Assembly: GCF_042643485.1 (NCBI RefSeq)
Contig: NZ_JBHRSJ010000035.1
Location: 310,001 to 374,000 of the forward strand
Origin: Azotobacter bryophylli
GTDB lineage: Bacteria; Pseudomonadota; Gammaproteobacteria; Pseudomonadales; Pseudomonadaceae
Direction of reading: 5' to 3'
DNA length: 64,000 nt
Part shown: positions 17,651-26,190 of the stretch, in pieces
Layout: each line of letters begins with the position of its first letter
Numbering within the stretch: the stretch's first letter is position 1
The notes under the pieces: model-generated
Database searches by the model: none
What the model saw: only the letters and a program-made list of their open reading frames with translations
Told to the model about the DNA's origin: nothing
Made by a program: the position numbers and the translations under genes

Positions 17651-18859
17651 TCAGTCGAAGCGGCTGCTGCGCACCAGCGCGACGGCGGCCAGCACCACGG
17701 CGCCGGCCAGGACCGTCATCGCCGGCAGCATGCCGATGGCGTCGACCACCGCGCCGATGCCGAGGATGCACAGGGCGCTGCCCAGATAGCCCGCCACGTA
17801 GAGCAGCGAATTGAGGGCGCCGCGGTGCTCCGCCGGGGCGATCGCGCCCAGGCGGCCGACCGCGCCGACGAACGAGGCGCCGTAGCCGGTGCCGGCGAGC
17901 AGGGTGAACAGGCAGAACGACCAGCCCCGGCCGTAGACCAGGCTGGCCACGCAACCGCACCAGCTGACCGCCAGCAGGATGCTGCCCAGGCGGATCGCCG
18001 GGCGCGCCTGCAGCTGCCGGCAGAGGAACTGGCTGGCGCCGGCGGAGAGCTGGAAGCCGGCGACCACCAGACCGCCGGCGGCCAGACTGCCGGAGGGCAG
18101 GGTCGAGGCCAGCAGTGTCGGGCCGAGAGCGACGAACAGCGAGCCCACCGACCAGGCCAGCACCAGCGCGGCGCAGAGCATGGCGAACGGCTGGCGGATC
18201 GGCCGCAGGGCCCGCAGCGGGCTCTCCCGGCCGGAGGCGGCCCGCTGCAGGGCGGGCATGGCCGGCTGCCTCGGCCAGCGGCCGAGCAGCAGGCCCAGGC
18301 CGGTGAGCAGCGCCAGCGCCACGTTGAACAGGAAGGGCGAGCTGCGCGGCCAGAACTCCAGGTACAGGGCCGTCGAGCTGAGCACCGGCCCCAGCGCCGC
18401 GCCGCCGGTGAAGGCGAGGGTGGCGATGCTGGCGGCGCGCTTGCGCAGGTCCAGGGCGTCGAAATCCATCAGCGCCGCGTTGGCGCTGCCGGTCAGCGCG
18501 CCGGTGCCGAGTCCGGCCAGCAGGCGGCCGAGGAACAGCTGCGACAGGTCGTCGGCGAAGGCGAACAGCAGGGCGCCGAGGGCGACCATGCCCAGGGCCG
18601 GCAGGATGATCAGGCGGCGGTCCGGCAGGCGGTCGGAGAGCCGGCCGCAGCAGGCGAGGGCGATCAGCACGCCGAAGGCGTAGAGGGCGTAGAGGGCGCT
18701 CAGGGTGACCGACGGGAAGCCCCAGAGCGACTGGTAGAGCCCGTACAGCGGCGACGGCGTGGTGCTGCCGAGCAGGGCGCTGACCAGGGCCAGGGCGAGG
18801 AAGGTGCGGGGTGTCGCCAGTCCGGTATGCAGGGCGGGCGACGAAGAGGGGGCATCCAC
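17651..18859 (-). CDS. MFS transporter (drug/metabolite exporter type)
   Basis: The product is 402 residues. No ATG fits the N-terminus, so GTG 18859 is proposed; it starts just before the first membrane segment and the ribosome-binding site is weak. Twelve hydrophobic segments are visible, with the MFS loop 2-3 motif as GRLSDRLPDRR (about 60-70) and a Gly-rich helix 5. The long frame upstream of 18859 is antisense noise. It lies 134 bases downstream of the AraC-type regulator on the same strand and may be co-transcribed with it. The substrate is unknown; a role in the adjacent catabolic locus is inferred from position. Confidence 0.75.
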   Translation of the reverse strand: MDAPSSSPALHTGLATPRTFLALALVSALLGSTTPSPLYGLYQSLWGFPSVTLSALYALYAFGVLIALACCGRLSDRLPDRRLIILPALGMVALGALLFAFADDLSQLFLGRLLAGLGTGALTGSANAALMDFDALDLRKRAASIATLAFTGGAALGPVLSSTALYLEFWPRSSPFLFNVALALLTGLGLLLGRWPRQPAMPALQRAASGRESPLRALRPIRQPFAMLCAALVLAWSVGSLFVALGPTLLASTLPSGSLAAGGLVVAGFQLSAGASQFLCRQLQARPAIRLGSILLAVSWCGCVASLVYGRGWSFCLFTLLAGTGYGASFVGAVGRLGAIAPAEHRGALNSLLYVAGYLGSALCILGIGAVVDAIGMLPAMTVLAGAVVLAAVALVRSSRFD

Positions 18860-18993
18860 GGCGAATATCTCGGGCGGCAGGCGGTTGGTCGAGGGAGCGG
18901 AGCCGGCGCGTCTCGCGTCGGCCGGTGAAGCGCGGCAGTGTCCCGCCGGAGCTCGCCCGGTTGAAGGCACGGGTTGCACAAAGGCTTGCACTT

Positions 18994-19893
18994 TTATCGC
19001 AAATCCCCGGTCGGCTGGCCATCGGGGCGAGCCTGCAGGCGGAATTCGCTGGGCGTGAGCCCGGTGTGCTTGCGGATGAAACGGCTGAAGTAGCCCTCGT
19101 CGGAAAACCCCAGATCGAGGGCGATCTCCTTGATGCTGCGGCCGGAGTAGGCCAGCTCGCGCTTGGCCTCGAGCACCAGGCGGGCGTTGATCACCGCCAG
19201 CGGGGTCATCCCCAGCTGTTCCTGGCAGAGGCGCCCGAGGGTGGCCAGGGTCATGCCCAGCTCCTCGGCGTAGTCGCTGACCGTGCGGTGCGCGCGGAAG
19301 TGGATCTCCACCCGTTCGCGGAACTGCTTGACCTGCTGGGCGCGCCGGCTGTGCGCCGGGCTCGGGCGGACGGGGCCGCCGAAGCGGAATACGTTGATCA
19401 GCAGCGCCAGCAGCAGGGCCGTGCTGCAGGCGACGTGCTCGCGTCCGCGGCCGAGGTATTCCTCCTCCAGGGCGGCGAACAGCGGCAGCAGCGGGTCCTC
19501 CTCCGGCAGCCAGTAGGGCAGCTCGATCAGCTGGCGCTCCTGCAGCTGCGGCAGCAGGCCGGGGCAGAGGGGGCCGGCGATCGACTCCAGCGGGTGCTGC
19601 AGGGCGGTGATCACCTTGCCTTCCACCGCGCCGTCCCAGCGGAAGCCGTGCACGCTCTGCGCCGGCACGTAGATGACGCAGGGCGCCCGCGCGATCAGGC
19701 TGAGGCTGTCGCAGAGCACGGTGCCGCCGCCTTTCTGCAGGTAGAGGAGCTGCAGCAGGGTGTCGTGGCGGTGGGGGGCGATCTCCCAGGCGTAGGCGCC
19801 GGAGCGCGTGGAGATGGACTCCACGTGCAGGGACTCGTGCCAGATCGGCTGGGAGACCTCGCCGTAGAGGGCGTAGTTCGGGATCTTGTTCAT
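18994..19893 (-). CDS. AraC-family regulator, PobR/HpaA-like
   Basis: The product is 299 residues; start ATG 19893 has AAGGAG 9 bases upstream. The N-terminal cupin-like sensor (about 20-110; APHRHDTLLQLLYLQKGGG) is followed by two C-terminal helix-turn-helices (about 190-290) with the AraC signature GFSDEGYFSRFIRKHTGLTPSEFR. The N-terminal layout (NYALYGE, EIAPHRHD) resembles regulators of aromatic-acid catabolism such as PobR/PobC. It is divergent from the SDR-flavoprotein operon across 233 bases, the usual place for such an activator to act. The ligand is unknown. Confidence 0.85.
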   Translation of the reverse strand: MNKIPNYALYGEVSQPIWHESLHVESISTRSGAYAWEIAPHRHDTLLQLLYLQKGGGTVLCDSLSLIARAPCVIYVPAQSVHGFRWDGAVEGKVITALQHPLESIAGPLCPGLLPQLQERQLIELPYWLPEEDPLLPLFAALEEEYLGRGREHVACSTALLLALLINVFRFGGPVRPSPAHSRRAQQVKQFRERVEIHFRAHRTVSDYAEELGMTLATLGRLCQEQLGMTPLAVINARLVLEAKRELAYSGRSIKEIALDLGFSDEGYFSRFIRKHTGLTPSEFRLQARPDGQPTGDLR

Positions 19894-20064
19894 GTCCTGG
19901 GGCTCCTTGCCCTGGGTTCGAGCGCACGCGCGGCGACGGCAGAGGCGACGGCCGCCCGCCCATTTGTGCAAAAAGTCGGGGCGCTTGTCGATTTCGTCCA
20001 TTCAGGGGCCCCGGGGGCGACCCTACCATTGCCCCACGTGCAGAGCCTTGCAGCTCGACGCTCC

Positions 20065-20079
20065 AACAACAATAAGAAC
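20065..20079 (+). promoter_or_regulatory. (AAN)5 tract, candidate Hfq/Crc site in SDR operon leader
   Basis: AAC AAC AAT AAG AAC lies 47 bases before the SDR start codon. Hfq-Crc in pseudomonads recognises AANAANAA tracts in mRNAs of catabolic genes. Similar tracts precede the symporter (23211) and the porin (24719). Confidence 0.5.
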
Positions 20080-20126
20080 CGCGCGGAATCGGCGTGCTCG
20101 GCACCGCGCGAAACAGCGGAGACATC

Positions 20127-20963
20127 ATGGATAACGACAAGAACGACAACTGGCTGAAGCTGGATGCGGCCGTCTGCGTGGTCAGCGGTGCCGCCGGCGG
20201 CATCGGCAGCGAAATCGCCACGGCGCTGGTCGGGCAGGGCGCCCGGGTGGTGCTGCTGGATCTCGACGAGGGCCGCTGCCGGCAGCTCGCCGAGCGACTC
20301 TCGCCCATGAGCGCCGAGCCGCCGCTGGCCATCGCCTGCGACATCGCCGACCCGGCCAGCGTGCAGCGGGCGGCGGCGCAGGTGGAAAGCCGCTTCGGCC
20401 GCTGCGACGTGCTGGTCAACAACGCCAGCGTGTTGCAGCCCGGCGGCATCGAGGACATCGCCCTGGAGCAGTGGAACCGGGTGCTGTCGGTCAATCTCAA
20501 CGGCTACCTGCTCTGTTCCCAGGCCTTCGGCCGGCTGATGCTGGCCCGCCAGTCCGGGCGCATCGTGCACATCGCCTCGATCGCCGCCCACTTCCCGCAG
20601 TCCTGGAGCGGCGCCTACAGCGCGGCCAAGGCCGGCGTCGGCATGCTCTCCCGGCAGATCGCCAGCGAGTGGGGCGCGCGCGGCGTGCGCAGCAACGTGG
20701 TCTGCCCGGGGCTGATCCGCACGCCCCTGTCCGCCGCCTTCTACGCCGACCCCGAGATCGAGCGTCAGCGCTGCGCCATGACCGCCAACCGGCGCATCGG
20801 CGAGCCGGCGGACATCGCCCAGGCCGTGCTGTTCCTCGCCAGCCCGCGGGCGGACTACGTCAACGGCGCCGAGCTGACCGTCGACGGCGGCCTGGAATGC
20901 ATGCCCATGGCGCTGATCCCGCGTCCCGGCTTCGAGTCCCCGGTAGCCGCCCGTCGCGGCTGA
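20127..20963 (+). CDS. short-chain dehydrogenase/reductase (SDR)
   Basis: The product is 278 residues; ATG 20127 follows CGGAGACATC. The classical SDR fold is clear: nucleotide loop SGAAGGIG (TGxxxGIG with Ser for Thr, near residues 18-25), NNAS motif, catalytic Ser in HIASIAAHF, YSAAK active site, and a C-terminal NGAELTVDGG. It is an NAD(P)-dependent alcohol/ketone oxidoreductase. It is first in an operon with the ketosteroid-dehydrogenase-like flavoprotein, so it probably oxidises a hydroxyl to the ketone that the flavoprotein then desaturates. That order is inference. Confidence 0.88.
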   Translation: MDNDKNDNWLKLDAAVCVVSGAAGGIGSEIATALVGQGARVVLLDLDEGRCRQLAERLSPMSAEPPLAIACDIADPASVQRAAAQVESRFGRCDVLVNNASVLQPGGIEDIALEQWNRVLSVNLNGYLLCSQAFGRLMLARQSGRIVHIASIAAHFPQSWSGAYSAAKAGVGMLSRQIASEWGARGVRSNVVCPGLIRTPLSAAFYADPEIERQRCAMTANRRIGEPADIAQAVLFLASPRADYVNGAELTVDGGLECMPMALIPRPGFESPVAARRG

Positions 20964-21045
20964 TTCCCCCTTCCGCTAACCCCCATCGGCGTGCGCCGCG
21001 TCCGCGCGCGGGCGCGCCCGTGCCCATCCGGCAAGGAGACTGCCC

Positions 21046-22791
21046 ATGAGTCAGCAACCCCCTCGTCCCGCCCTCGAGTGCGACGTCCTGGTCGTCGGTT
21101 CCGGCGCCGGCGGACTATCCACCGCCATCACCGCGAAGAAGAACGGCCTGGACGTGGTCGTGATCGAGAAGGAGGAATATTTCGGCGGCACCACGGCCTT
21201 TTCCGGCGGGGTGCTGTGGATCCCCGGCAACCGTCACGCCAAGGCCAACGGCGTGCAGGACAGCCGCGACGCCGCGCGCACCTACCTGCAGCACGAGACC
21301 GGCGCCTTCTTCGACGCCGAGGCGGTCGACGCCTTCCTCGAGCACGGCCCGGAAATGGTGGAGTTCTTCGAGCGCGAGACGACCGTCAAGTTCGTCCCGA
21401 CCCTGTACCCGGACTACCATCCGGACGTCGGCGGCGGGGTGGACATCGGCCGCTCGATCCTCGCCGCGCCCTACGACATCCGCCAGCTCGGCGACGACAT
21501 GGCGCGCCTGCGCCCGCCGCTGAAGACCATCACCTTCATCGGCATGATGTTCAACTCGTCCAACGCCGACCTGAAGCACTTCTTCAACGCCACCAGGTCG
21601 CTGACCTCCTTCGTCTACGTGGCCAAGCGCCTGGCCACCCATATGAAGGAGCTGGCCCTGTACCGGCGCGGCATCAACGCCACCAGCGGCAACGCCCTGG
21701 CCGCGCGGCTGGCCAGGTCGGCGCTGGACCTGAACATCCCGATCCACACCGGCACCGCCGCCCGCGAGCTGCTGCTGGAGAACGGCCGGGTGGTCGGCGC
21801 CCGGGTGCAGGGGCCGCAGGGCGAGCTGCGGATCGCCGCCCGCCGCGGCGTGGTGCTGGCCTGCGGCGGCTTCTCCCACGACCTCGAGCGCATCCGTCAG
21901 GCCTATCCGCACCTGCGGCGCGGCGGCGAGCACCTCTCGCCGGTGCCGGCGGGCAACACCGGCGACGGCGCACGCATGGCCGAGGCCGCCGGCGGCCGGG
22001 TGGAGATCCGCTATCCGCAGCCCGCCGCCTGGATGCCGGTGTCGCGGGTGCCGCTGGGCAAGGGCCGCTACGGGGTCTTCCCGCACCTGCTCGACCGCTA
22101 CAAGCCGGGCATCATCGGCGTGCTGCGCGACGGCCGGCGCTTCACCAACGAGTCGAACTCCTACCACGACGTCGGCGCCGCGCTGATCCGCGCCTGCGAG
22201 GGCCTGGGCGAAACGGCCATGTGGCTGATCTGCGACCGCACGGCCATCGCCAAGTACGGCCTGGGCTACGCCAAGCCGGCGCCGATGCCGCTGGCGCCGC
22301 TGCTGCGCAGCGGCTACCTGCAGAAGGCCGGGACGCTCGCCGAGCTGGCGGCCAAGGTTGGCATCGATCCGCACGGGCTGGCGGAGACCGTGCGGGCCCA
22401 CAACGCCGGCGCCCGCTACGGCGAGGACCCCGAGTTCGGTCGCGGCAGCACTTCGTTCAACCGTTACCTGGCGGACCCGGAGCACAAGCCCAATCCCTGC
22501 GTGGCGCCGATCGAGAGGGGGCCGTTCTACGCGCTCAAGGTGATCATGGGCGATCTCGGCACCTTCGACGGCATCCGCACCAGCGTGGCCGGCGAGGTGC
22601 TGGACGGGCAGGGCGCCGCCATCCCCGGCCTGTACGCGGTGGGCAACGACCGCGCCAGCGTGATGGGCGGCAACTACCCGGGCGCCGGCATCACCCTCGG
22701 CCCGATCATGACCTTCGGCTACATCACCGGCCGCCATCTGGCGCGGGCCGGCGACGAGAAGAACACCAAGCGCTACCTGGAGGCCGTCTGA
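21046..22791 (+). CDS. FAD-dependent dehydrogenase of the 3-ketosteroid delta1-dehydrogenase/fumarate reductase family
   Basis: The product is 581 residues; start ATG 21046 has AAGGAGA upstream. The N-terminal FAD Rossmann motif VVGSGAGGLSTAI (about 15-27) is followed by EKEEYFGGTTAFSGGVLW, the family hallmark. The C-terminus has GNYPGAGITLGPIMTFGY, where Tyr544 and Gly548 match the Tyr/Gly pair that polarises the 3-keto group in ketosteroid dehydrogenases. It therefore probably introduces a C=C next to a cyclic ketone. Neighbours (SDR, NIPSNAP, aromatic-acid symporter, BenF-like porin) suggest a small alicyclic or aromatic acid rather than a sterol. It overlaps the NIPSNAP gene by one base (TGATG). 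Confidence 0.88.
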   Translation: MSQQPPRPALECDVLVVGSGAGGLSTAITAKKNGLDVVVIEKEEYFGGTTAFSGGVLWIPGNRHAKANGVQDSRDAARTYLQHETGAFFDAEAVDAFLEHGPEMVEFFERETTVKFVPTLYPDYHPDVGGGVDIGRSILAAPYDIRQLGDDMARLRPPLKTITFIGMMFNSSNADLKHFFNATRSLTSFVYVAKRLATHMKELALYRRGINATSGNALAARLARSALDLNIPIHTGTAARELLLENGRVVGARVQGPQGELRIAARRGVVLACGGFSHDLERIRQAYPHLRRGGEHLSPVPAGNTGDGARMAEAAGGRVEIRYPQPAAWMPVSRVPLGKGRYGVFPHLLDRYKPGIIGVLRDGRRFTNESNSYHDVGAALIRACEGLGETAMWLICDRTAIAKYGLGYAKPAPMPLAPLLRSGYLQKAGTLAELAAKVGIDPHGLAETVRAHNAGARYGEDPEFGRGSTSFNRYLADPEHKPNPCVAPIERGPFYALKVIMGDLGTFDGIRTSVAGEVLDGQGAAIPGLYAVGNDRASVMGGNYPGAGITLGPIMTFGYITGRHLARAGDEKNTKRYLEAV

Positions 22792-23117
22792 TGAACCACA
22801 AGCCCGTCGTCGATCACCGCATCTACACCATCAAGCCGCGCGGCATGGCCGAATTCCTGGAGGTCTTCGACCGCCTGGCGATGCCGGTGCTGCTGCGCCA
22901 CCTGGGGCCGCCGCTGGCCTTCTACACCAGCTGCATCGGTCCGCTGAACCAGGTGGTGCACCTCTGGGGCTACGACAGCCTGGACGATTTCGAGCGGCGC
23001 GGCCTGGCCCGCGACCGCGACCCGGATTTCCCCGAGTACCTGCAGGCCTCGGCGCATCTGGTGATCGCCCAGGAGACCCGGATCATCAGGCCGGTGCAGT
23101 TCAAGAGCCTGCTCTGA
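22791..23117 (+). CDS. NIPSNAP family protein
   Basis: The product is 108 residues; its ATG overlaps the stop of the flavoprotein gene, so translation is coupled. DHRIYTIKPRGMAEFLEVF, VVHLWGYDSLDDFERR and the LxxQETRIIRPV end match the NIPSNAP/ferredoxin-like fold. Bacterial members accompany dehydrogenases and oxygenases in catabolic operons, but their biochemical role is not settled. Tight coupling suggests a stoichiometric partner of the flavoprotein, perhaps an isomerase-like or chaperone function (inference). Confidence 0.8.
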   Translation: MNHKPVVDHRIYTIKPRGMAEFLEVFDRLAMPVLLRHLGPPLAFYTSCIGPLNQVVHLWGYDSLDDFERRGLARDRDPDFPEYLQASAHLVIAQETRIIRPVQFKSLL

Positions 23118-23210
23118 GGAGCCGGCGGCGGGCCGGACGCGGCGATCGCCTTGCCGCTGCGTCCGGCTCGGGAATCTGTCAGTCGGCCCCGCCCCATCGA
23201 GTGTCGCTTC

Positions 23211-23222
23211 AACAATAAGAAC
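23211..23222 (+). promoter_or_regulatory. (AAN)4 tract, candidate Hfq/Crc site before the symporter gene
   Basis: AAC AAT AAG AAC lies about 40 bases upstream of the GTG start at 23264, just after a GC-rich inverted repeat (GCCGGACGC with GCGTCCGGC, about 23133-23167) that could terminate the preceding operon. Confidence 0.45.
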
Positions 23223-23263
23223 GAGCCCCCACGGGGCGCTCGATAAAAACGAGGTGAACCCAA

Positions 23264-24625
23264 GTGAACGCAACAAGAACAATAGATGTGCGTGAACTGA
23301 TCAATGGCCGACCCTTCGGCGCCTTCCAGAAGCTGGTGGTGTTCTTCTGCTTCCTCATCATCGCCCTGGACGGCTTCGACGTGGCGGTCATGGGGCTGAT
23401 CGCGCCCCAGCTGCGCGAGGAGTGGGGCGTGTCGCCCCAGGCGCTGGGGCCGGTGCTGAGCGCCGCGCTGATCGGCCTGGCCATCGGTGCGCTGGTCGCC
23501 GGTCCCCTGGCCGATCGCTACGGGCGCAAGATCGTGCTGGTCTGCAGCGTGGCGTTCTTCGGCTTCTGGACCCTGGTCACGGCCTGTTCCGCCGATGTCA
23601 CCCAACTGGTGGTCTTCCGCTTTCTCTCCGGCCTGGGCCTCGGCGCCGCCATGCCCAACGCGGCGACCCTGACGTCCGAGTTCGCCCCCGACCGCAAGCG
23701 TTCCTTCCTGGTCACCGTGGCCTTCTGCGGCTTCTCCTTCGGCGCCGCCGGCGGCGGCTTCCTCTCCGCCTGGATGATCCCGCACCTGGGCTGGCACAGC
23801 GTGCTGATCCTGGGCGGCGCGCTGCCGCTGCTGGTGGCGCCGCTGCTGTACTGGAAGATGCCCGAGTCGGTGAGTTTCCTGGTGACGAGGAAGGCTGCGC
23901 CGGCGAAGATCCAGCGCATCCTCGAGAGGATCGCCCCGGGCGCCAGCGACGGCCGCTGCGAATTCGTCCTGCCGACCCCGGCGCAGCGCAAGAGCGGCGC
24001 GCGGCTGGTGCTCTCCGGGAAGTATCTCTTCGGCACCCTGATGCTCTGGTGCGGCTACTTCACCGCGCTGTTCCTGGTCTACCTGTTCAGCAGCTGGTTG
24101 CCGACCCTGGTCAAGGACGGCGGCTACAGCGTCGCCGACGCCGCCATCGTCACCTCCATGTTCCAGGTCGGCGGACCGGTCGGCTCGCTGGTCGTCGGCT
24201 GGGCGATGGATCGCTTCAAGCCGCACGGGGTGCTGCTGCTGACCATGCTGGCGGCGGCCATCGCCACCTATGCCATCGGCCAGGTCGACGACGAGCTGTT
24301 CCTGCTCGGCGCCATCGCCTGGGCGGTGGGCTTCTGTCTGAACGGCGGCAGCGTCGGCATGAACGCGCTGGCCACCTGCTTCTACCCGACCGAGGCGCGC
24401 GCCACCGGAGCCAGCTGGATGAGCGGGATCGGTCGCTTCGGCGCCATTCTCAGTGCCTTCGCCGGCGGGCAGATGATCGCCATGGGCTTGCCCCTCGAAC
24501 AGGTGTTCGCCCTGCTGGCGATTCCGGGCGTGCTCTCCGGGCTGGCCATGGCGGCCAAGGGCCTGGGCGACCGGCGCCGGCTGGCCGACGCCGGCGTGCT
24601 GCAGGCCAATCCCGCCCATTCCTGA
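23264..24625 (+). CDS. MFS aromatic acid:H+ symporter (AAHS family, BenK/PcaK type)
   Basis: The product is 453 residues; start GTG 23264 has GAGGTGA upstream. Twelve hydrophobic segments are visible. The AAHS helix-1 signature DGFDVAVMGLIAPQL (about 36-50) carries the Asp residues needed for benzoate-type uptake in PcaK/BenK. The loop motif GPLADRYGRK (83-92) and FYPTEARATGASW in the second half also fit. It should import an aromatic or alicyclic carboxylate with protons across the inner membrane. It lies between the catabolic operon and a BenF-like porin, giving a full two-membrane uptake route. Confidence 0.9.
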   Translation: MNATRTIDVRELINGRPFGAFQKLVVFFCFLIIALDGFDVAVMGLIAPQLREEWGVSPQALGPVLSAALIGLAIGALVAGPLADRYGRKIVLVCSVAFFGFWTLVTACSADVTQLVVFRFLSGLGLGAAMPNAATLTSEFAPDRKRSFLVTVAFCGFSFGAAGGGFLSAWMIPHLGWHSVLILGGALPLLVAPLLYWKMPESVSFLVTRKAAPAKIQRILERIAPGASDGRCEFVLPTPAQRKSGARLVLSGKYLFGTLMLWCGYFTALFLVYLFSSWLPTLVKDGGYSVADAAIVTSMFQVGGPVGSLVVGWAMDRFKPHGVLLLTMLAAAIATYAIGQVDDELFLLGAIAWAVGFCLNGGSVGMNALATCFYPTEARATGASWMSGIGRFGAILSAFAGGQMIAMGLPLEQVFALLAIPGVLSGLAMAAKGLGDRRRLADAGVLQANPAHS

Positions 24626-24718
24626 CCACCGGCCGCGCCCACCGCCGGGCGCGGTCCCCTTTCTCGCTGCGAGACCCGGTCCGGATCGCCGGCGACACGG
24701 GACGGGCCGTCTCGATAC

Positions 24719-24730
24719 AACAAGAACAAG
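24719..24730 (+). promoter_or_regulatory. (AAN)4 tract at the porin translation start
   Basis: AAC AAG AAC AAG lies 13 bases before the porin ATG at 24744, immediately upstream of the ribosome-binding region. It is in the position expected for Hfq/Crc translational repression. Confidence 0.5.
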
Positions 24731-24743
24731 AGCAGCTAGGGAT

Positions 24744-26114
24744 ATGCATATTCTCAACGTGAAAATCGGCGTCCTGGCCTGCTGTGCCGGACTGTCGGTG
24801 ACTGGCGCGGCCCTCGCCGGGCAGGCGCAGTCCAGGGGATTTTTCGAAGACAGCCACTTCGACCTGTTGAACCGCAACTACTATTTCAATCGCGATTTCC
24901 GCAACGGCGCCCGCAACAACCTCGGCGGCAACGCCCACAAGCCGCCGGCCGAGCGCAACGGCTATCGCGAGGAGTGGGCCCATGGCCTGATGGCCTTCTA
25001 CCGCTCGGGATTCACCCGGGGAATCGTCGGCTTCGGCCTCGACGCCCACGCCTTGGTCGGCATCCGCCTGGACAGCGGCGCCGGGCGCACCGGTACCAGC
25101 CTGCTGCCCTGGGACGGCGACGGCAATCCGGAGAGCGAATATTCCGAGCTGGGCGGCGCGCTCAAGCTGAGGTTCTCCAGCAGCGTGCTGAAGTACGGCC
25201 AGCAGTTGCCCAACGTGCCGGTGTTCTCCATGAACCAGACGCGCCTGCTGCCGAGCACGGCCACCGGCTTCAGTCTGACCGTGGACGAGATCGGCGGCCT
25301 CAATCTGCAGGCGGGGCATTTCACCGCGGTGAGCGGGGTGGATTCCAGCGACAACCATGGCGAGATCACCACCGACTACGCGGTGCTGCCGCCGGCGCGC
25401 AGCATCGACTACCTGGGCGGCACCTACAAGTTCGGCGAGGATCTGAGCCTCACCCTGTACGGCAGCGAGCTGGAGGACATCTGGCGGCAGTATTACGCCA
25501 ATGCCCGCTACCGGCTGGCGCTGCCGCACAACCAGGCCTTGACCTTCGTCTTCCATCTGTACGACACCCACGATCACGGCAAGTCGAAGGGCGGGAACAT
25601 CGACAACACCTCCTGGTCGCTGAGCGCCGCCTACCGGATCGGTGGCCATACGCTCACCCTCGGCCATCAGCGCATCGACGGCGACGAGCCCCTGGACTGG
25701 GTCGGTTTCGACGGCACCCAGGGCGGCATGCTGTTCATGGGCAACGTGTCGCAGGTGGTGACCTTCAGCGAGGCCAATGAGCGCTCCTGGCAGCTGCGCT
25801 ACGACCTGGACCTGGCGCCCTACGGGATTCCCGGGCTGACCTTCATGACCCGCTACACCCGCGGCGATCACATGGACAACGCCGATAGCGACAATCCGTT
25901 CTACACCCGCCATGGCGCCAGCGTTTATCAGCGGGGCAAGGACTACAGCCACTGGGAGCGCAACGTCGAGCTGGCCTATGTGCTGCAGTCCGGGCCGGCC
26001 AAGGATCTGCTGCTGCGGGTACGTCAGTCGACCCATCGGGCCAGCATCGGTTACCGCTATCCCGATCATGACGAGGTGCGCCTGATCGTCGAGTATCCGC
26101 TGGGGCTGTTCTGA
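24744..26114 (+). CDS. OprD-family outer-membrane porin (BenF/OpdK-like)
   Basis: The product is 456 residues with a 25-residue signal peptide (cleavage after ALA25). The mature start GFFEDSHFDLLNRNYYFNRDFR is the OprD-family N-terminus. The protein alternates short beta-strands and loops and ends in the beta-barrel closing pattern RLIVEYPLGLF with a terminal Phe. Family members are substrate-specific channels for carboxylates. Next to an AAHS symporter, the benzoate/vanillate-type subgroup (OpdK/BenF) is most likely. The 118 bases before it hold a GC hairpin and the AAN tract. Confidence 0.92.
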   Translation: MHILNVKIGVLACCAGLSVTGAALAGQAQSRGFFEDSHFDLLNRNYYFNRDFRNGARNNLGGNAHKPPAERNGYREEWAHGLMAFYRSGFTRGIVGFGLDAHALVGIRLDSGAGRTGTSLLPWDGDGNPESEYSELGGALKLRFSSSVLKYGQQLPNVPVFSMNQTRLLPSTATGFSLTVDEIGGLNLQAGHFTAVSGVDSSDNHGEITTDYAVLPPARSIDYLGGTYKFGEDLSLTLYGSELEDIWRQYYANARYRLALPHNQALTFVFHLYDTHDHGKSKGGNIDNTSWSLSAAYRIGGHTLTLGHQRIDGDEPLDWVGFDGTQGGMLFMGNVSQVVTFSEANERSWQLRYDLDLAPYGIPGLTFMTRYTRGDHMDNADSDNPFYTRHGASVYQRGKDYSHWERNVELAYVLQSGPAKDLLLRVRQSTHRASIGYRYPDHDEVRLIVEYPLGLF

Positions 26115-26131
26115 CCCGGGCGAGTGCTCTG

Positions 26132-26152
26132 CCCGGCCCATTCGGGGCCGGG
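26132..26152. terminator. GC hairpin after porin gene
   Basis: CCCGGCCC pairs with GGGCCGGG across 5 bases, between the porin stop and the next SDR gene. No U-tract is present, so terminator activity is uncertain. Confidence 0.35.
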
Positions 26153-26190
26153 AGATGACTGTCCATGTTCGAATGAGTGAGGAGGCAAAC

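Noticed and set aside
18860..20500. Extended leftward frame upstream of the MFS gene
   Set aside because: It runs through the AraC gene in another phase; the MFS protein begins at its first membrane segment.
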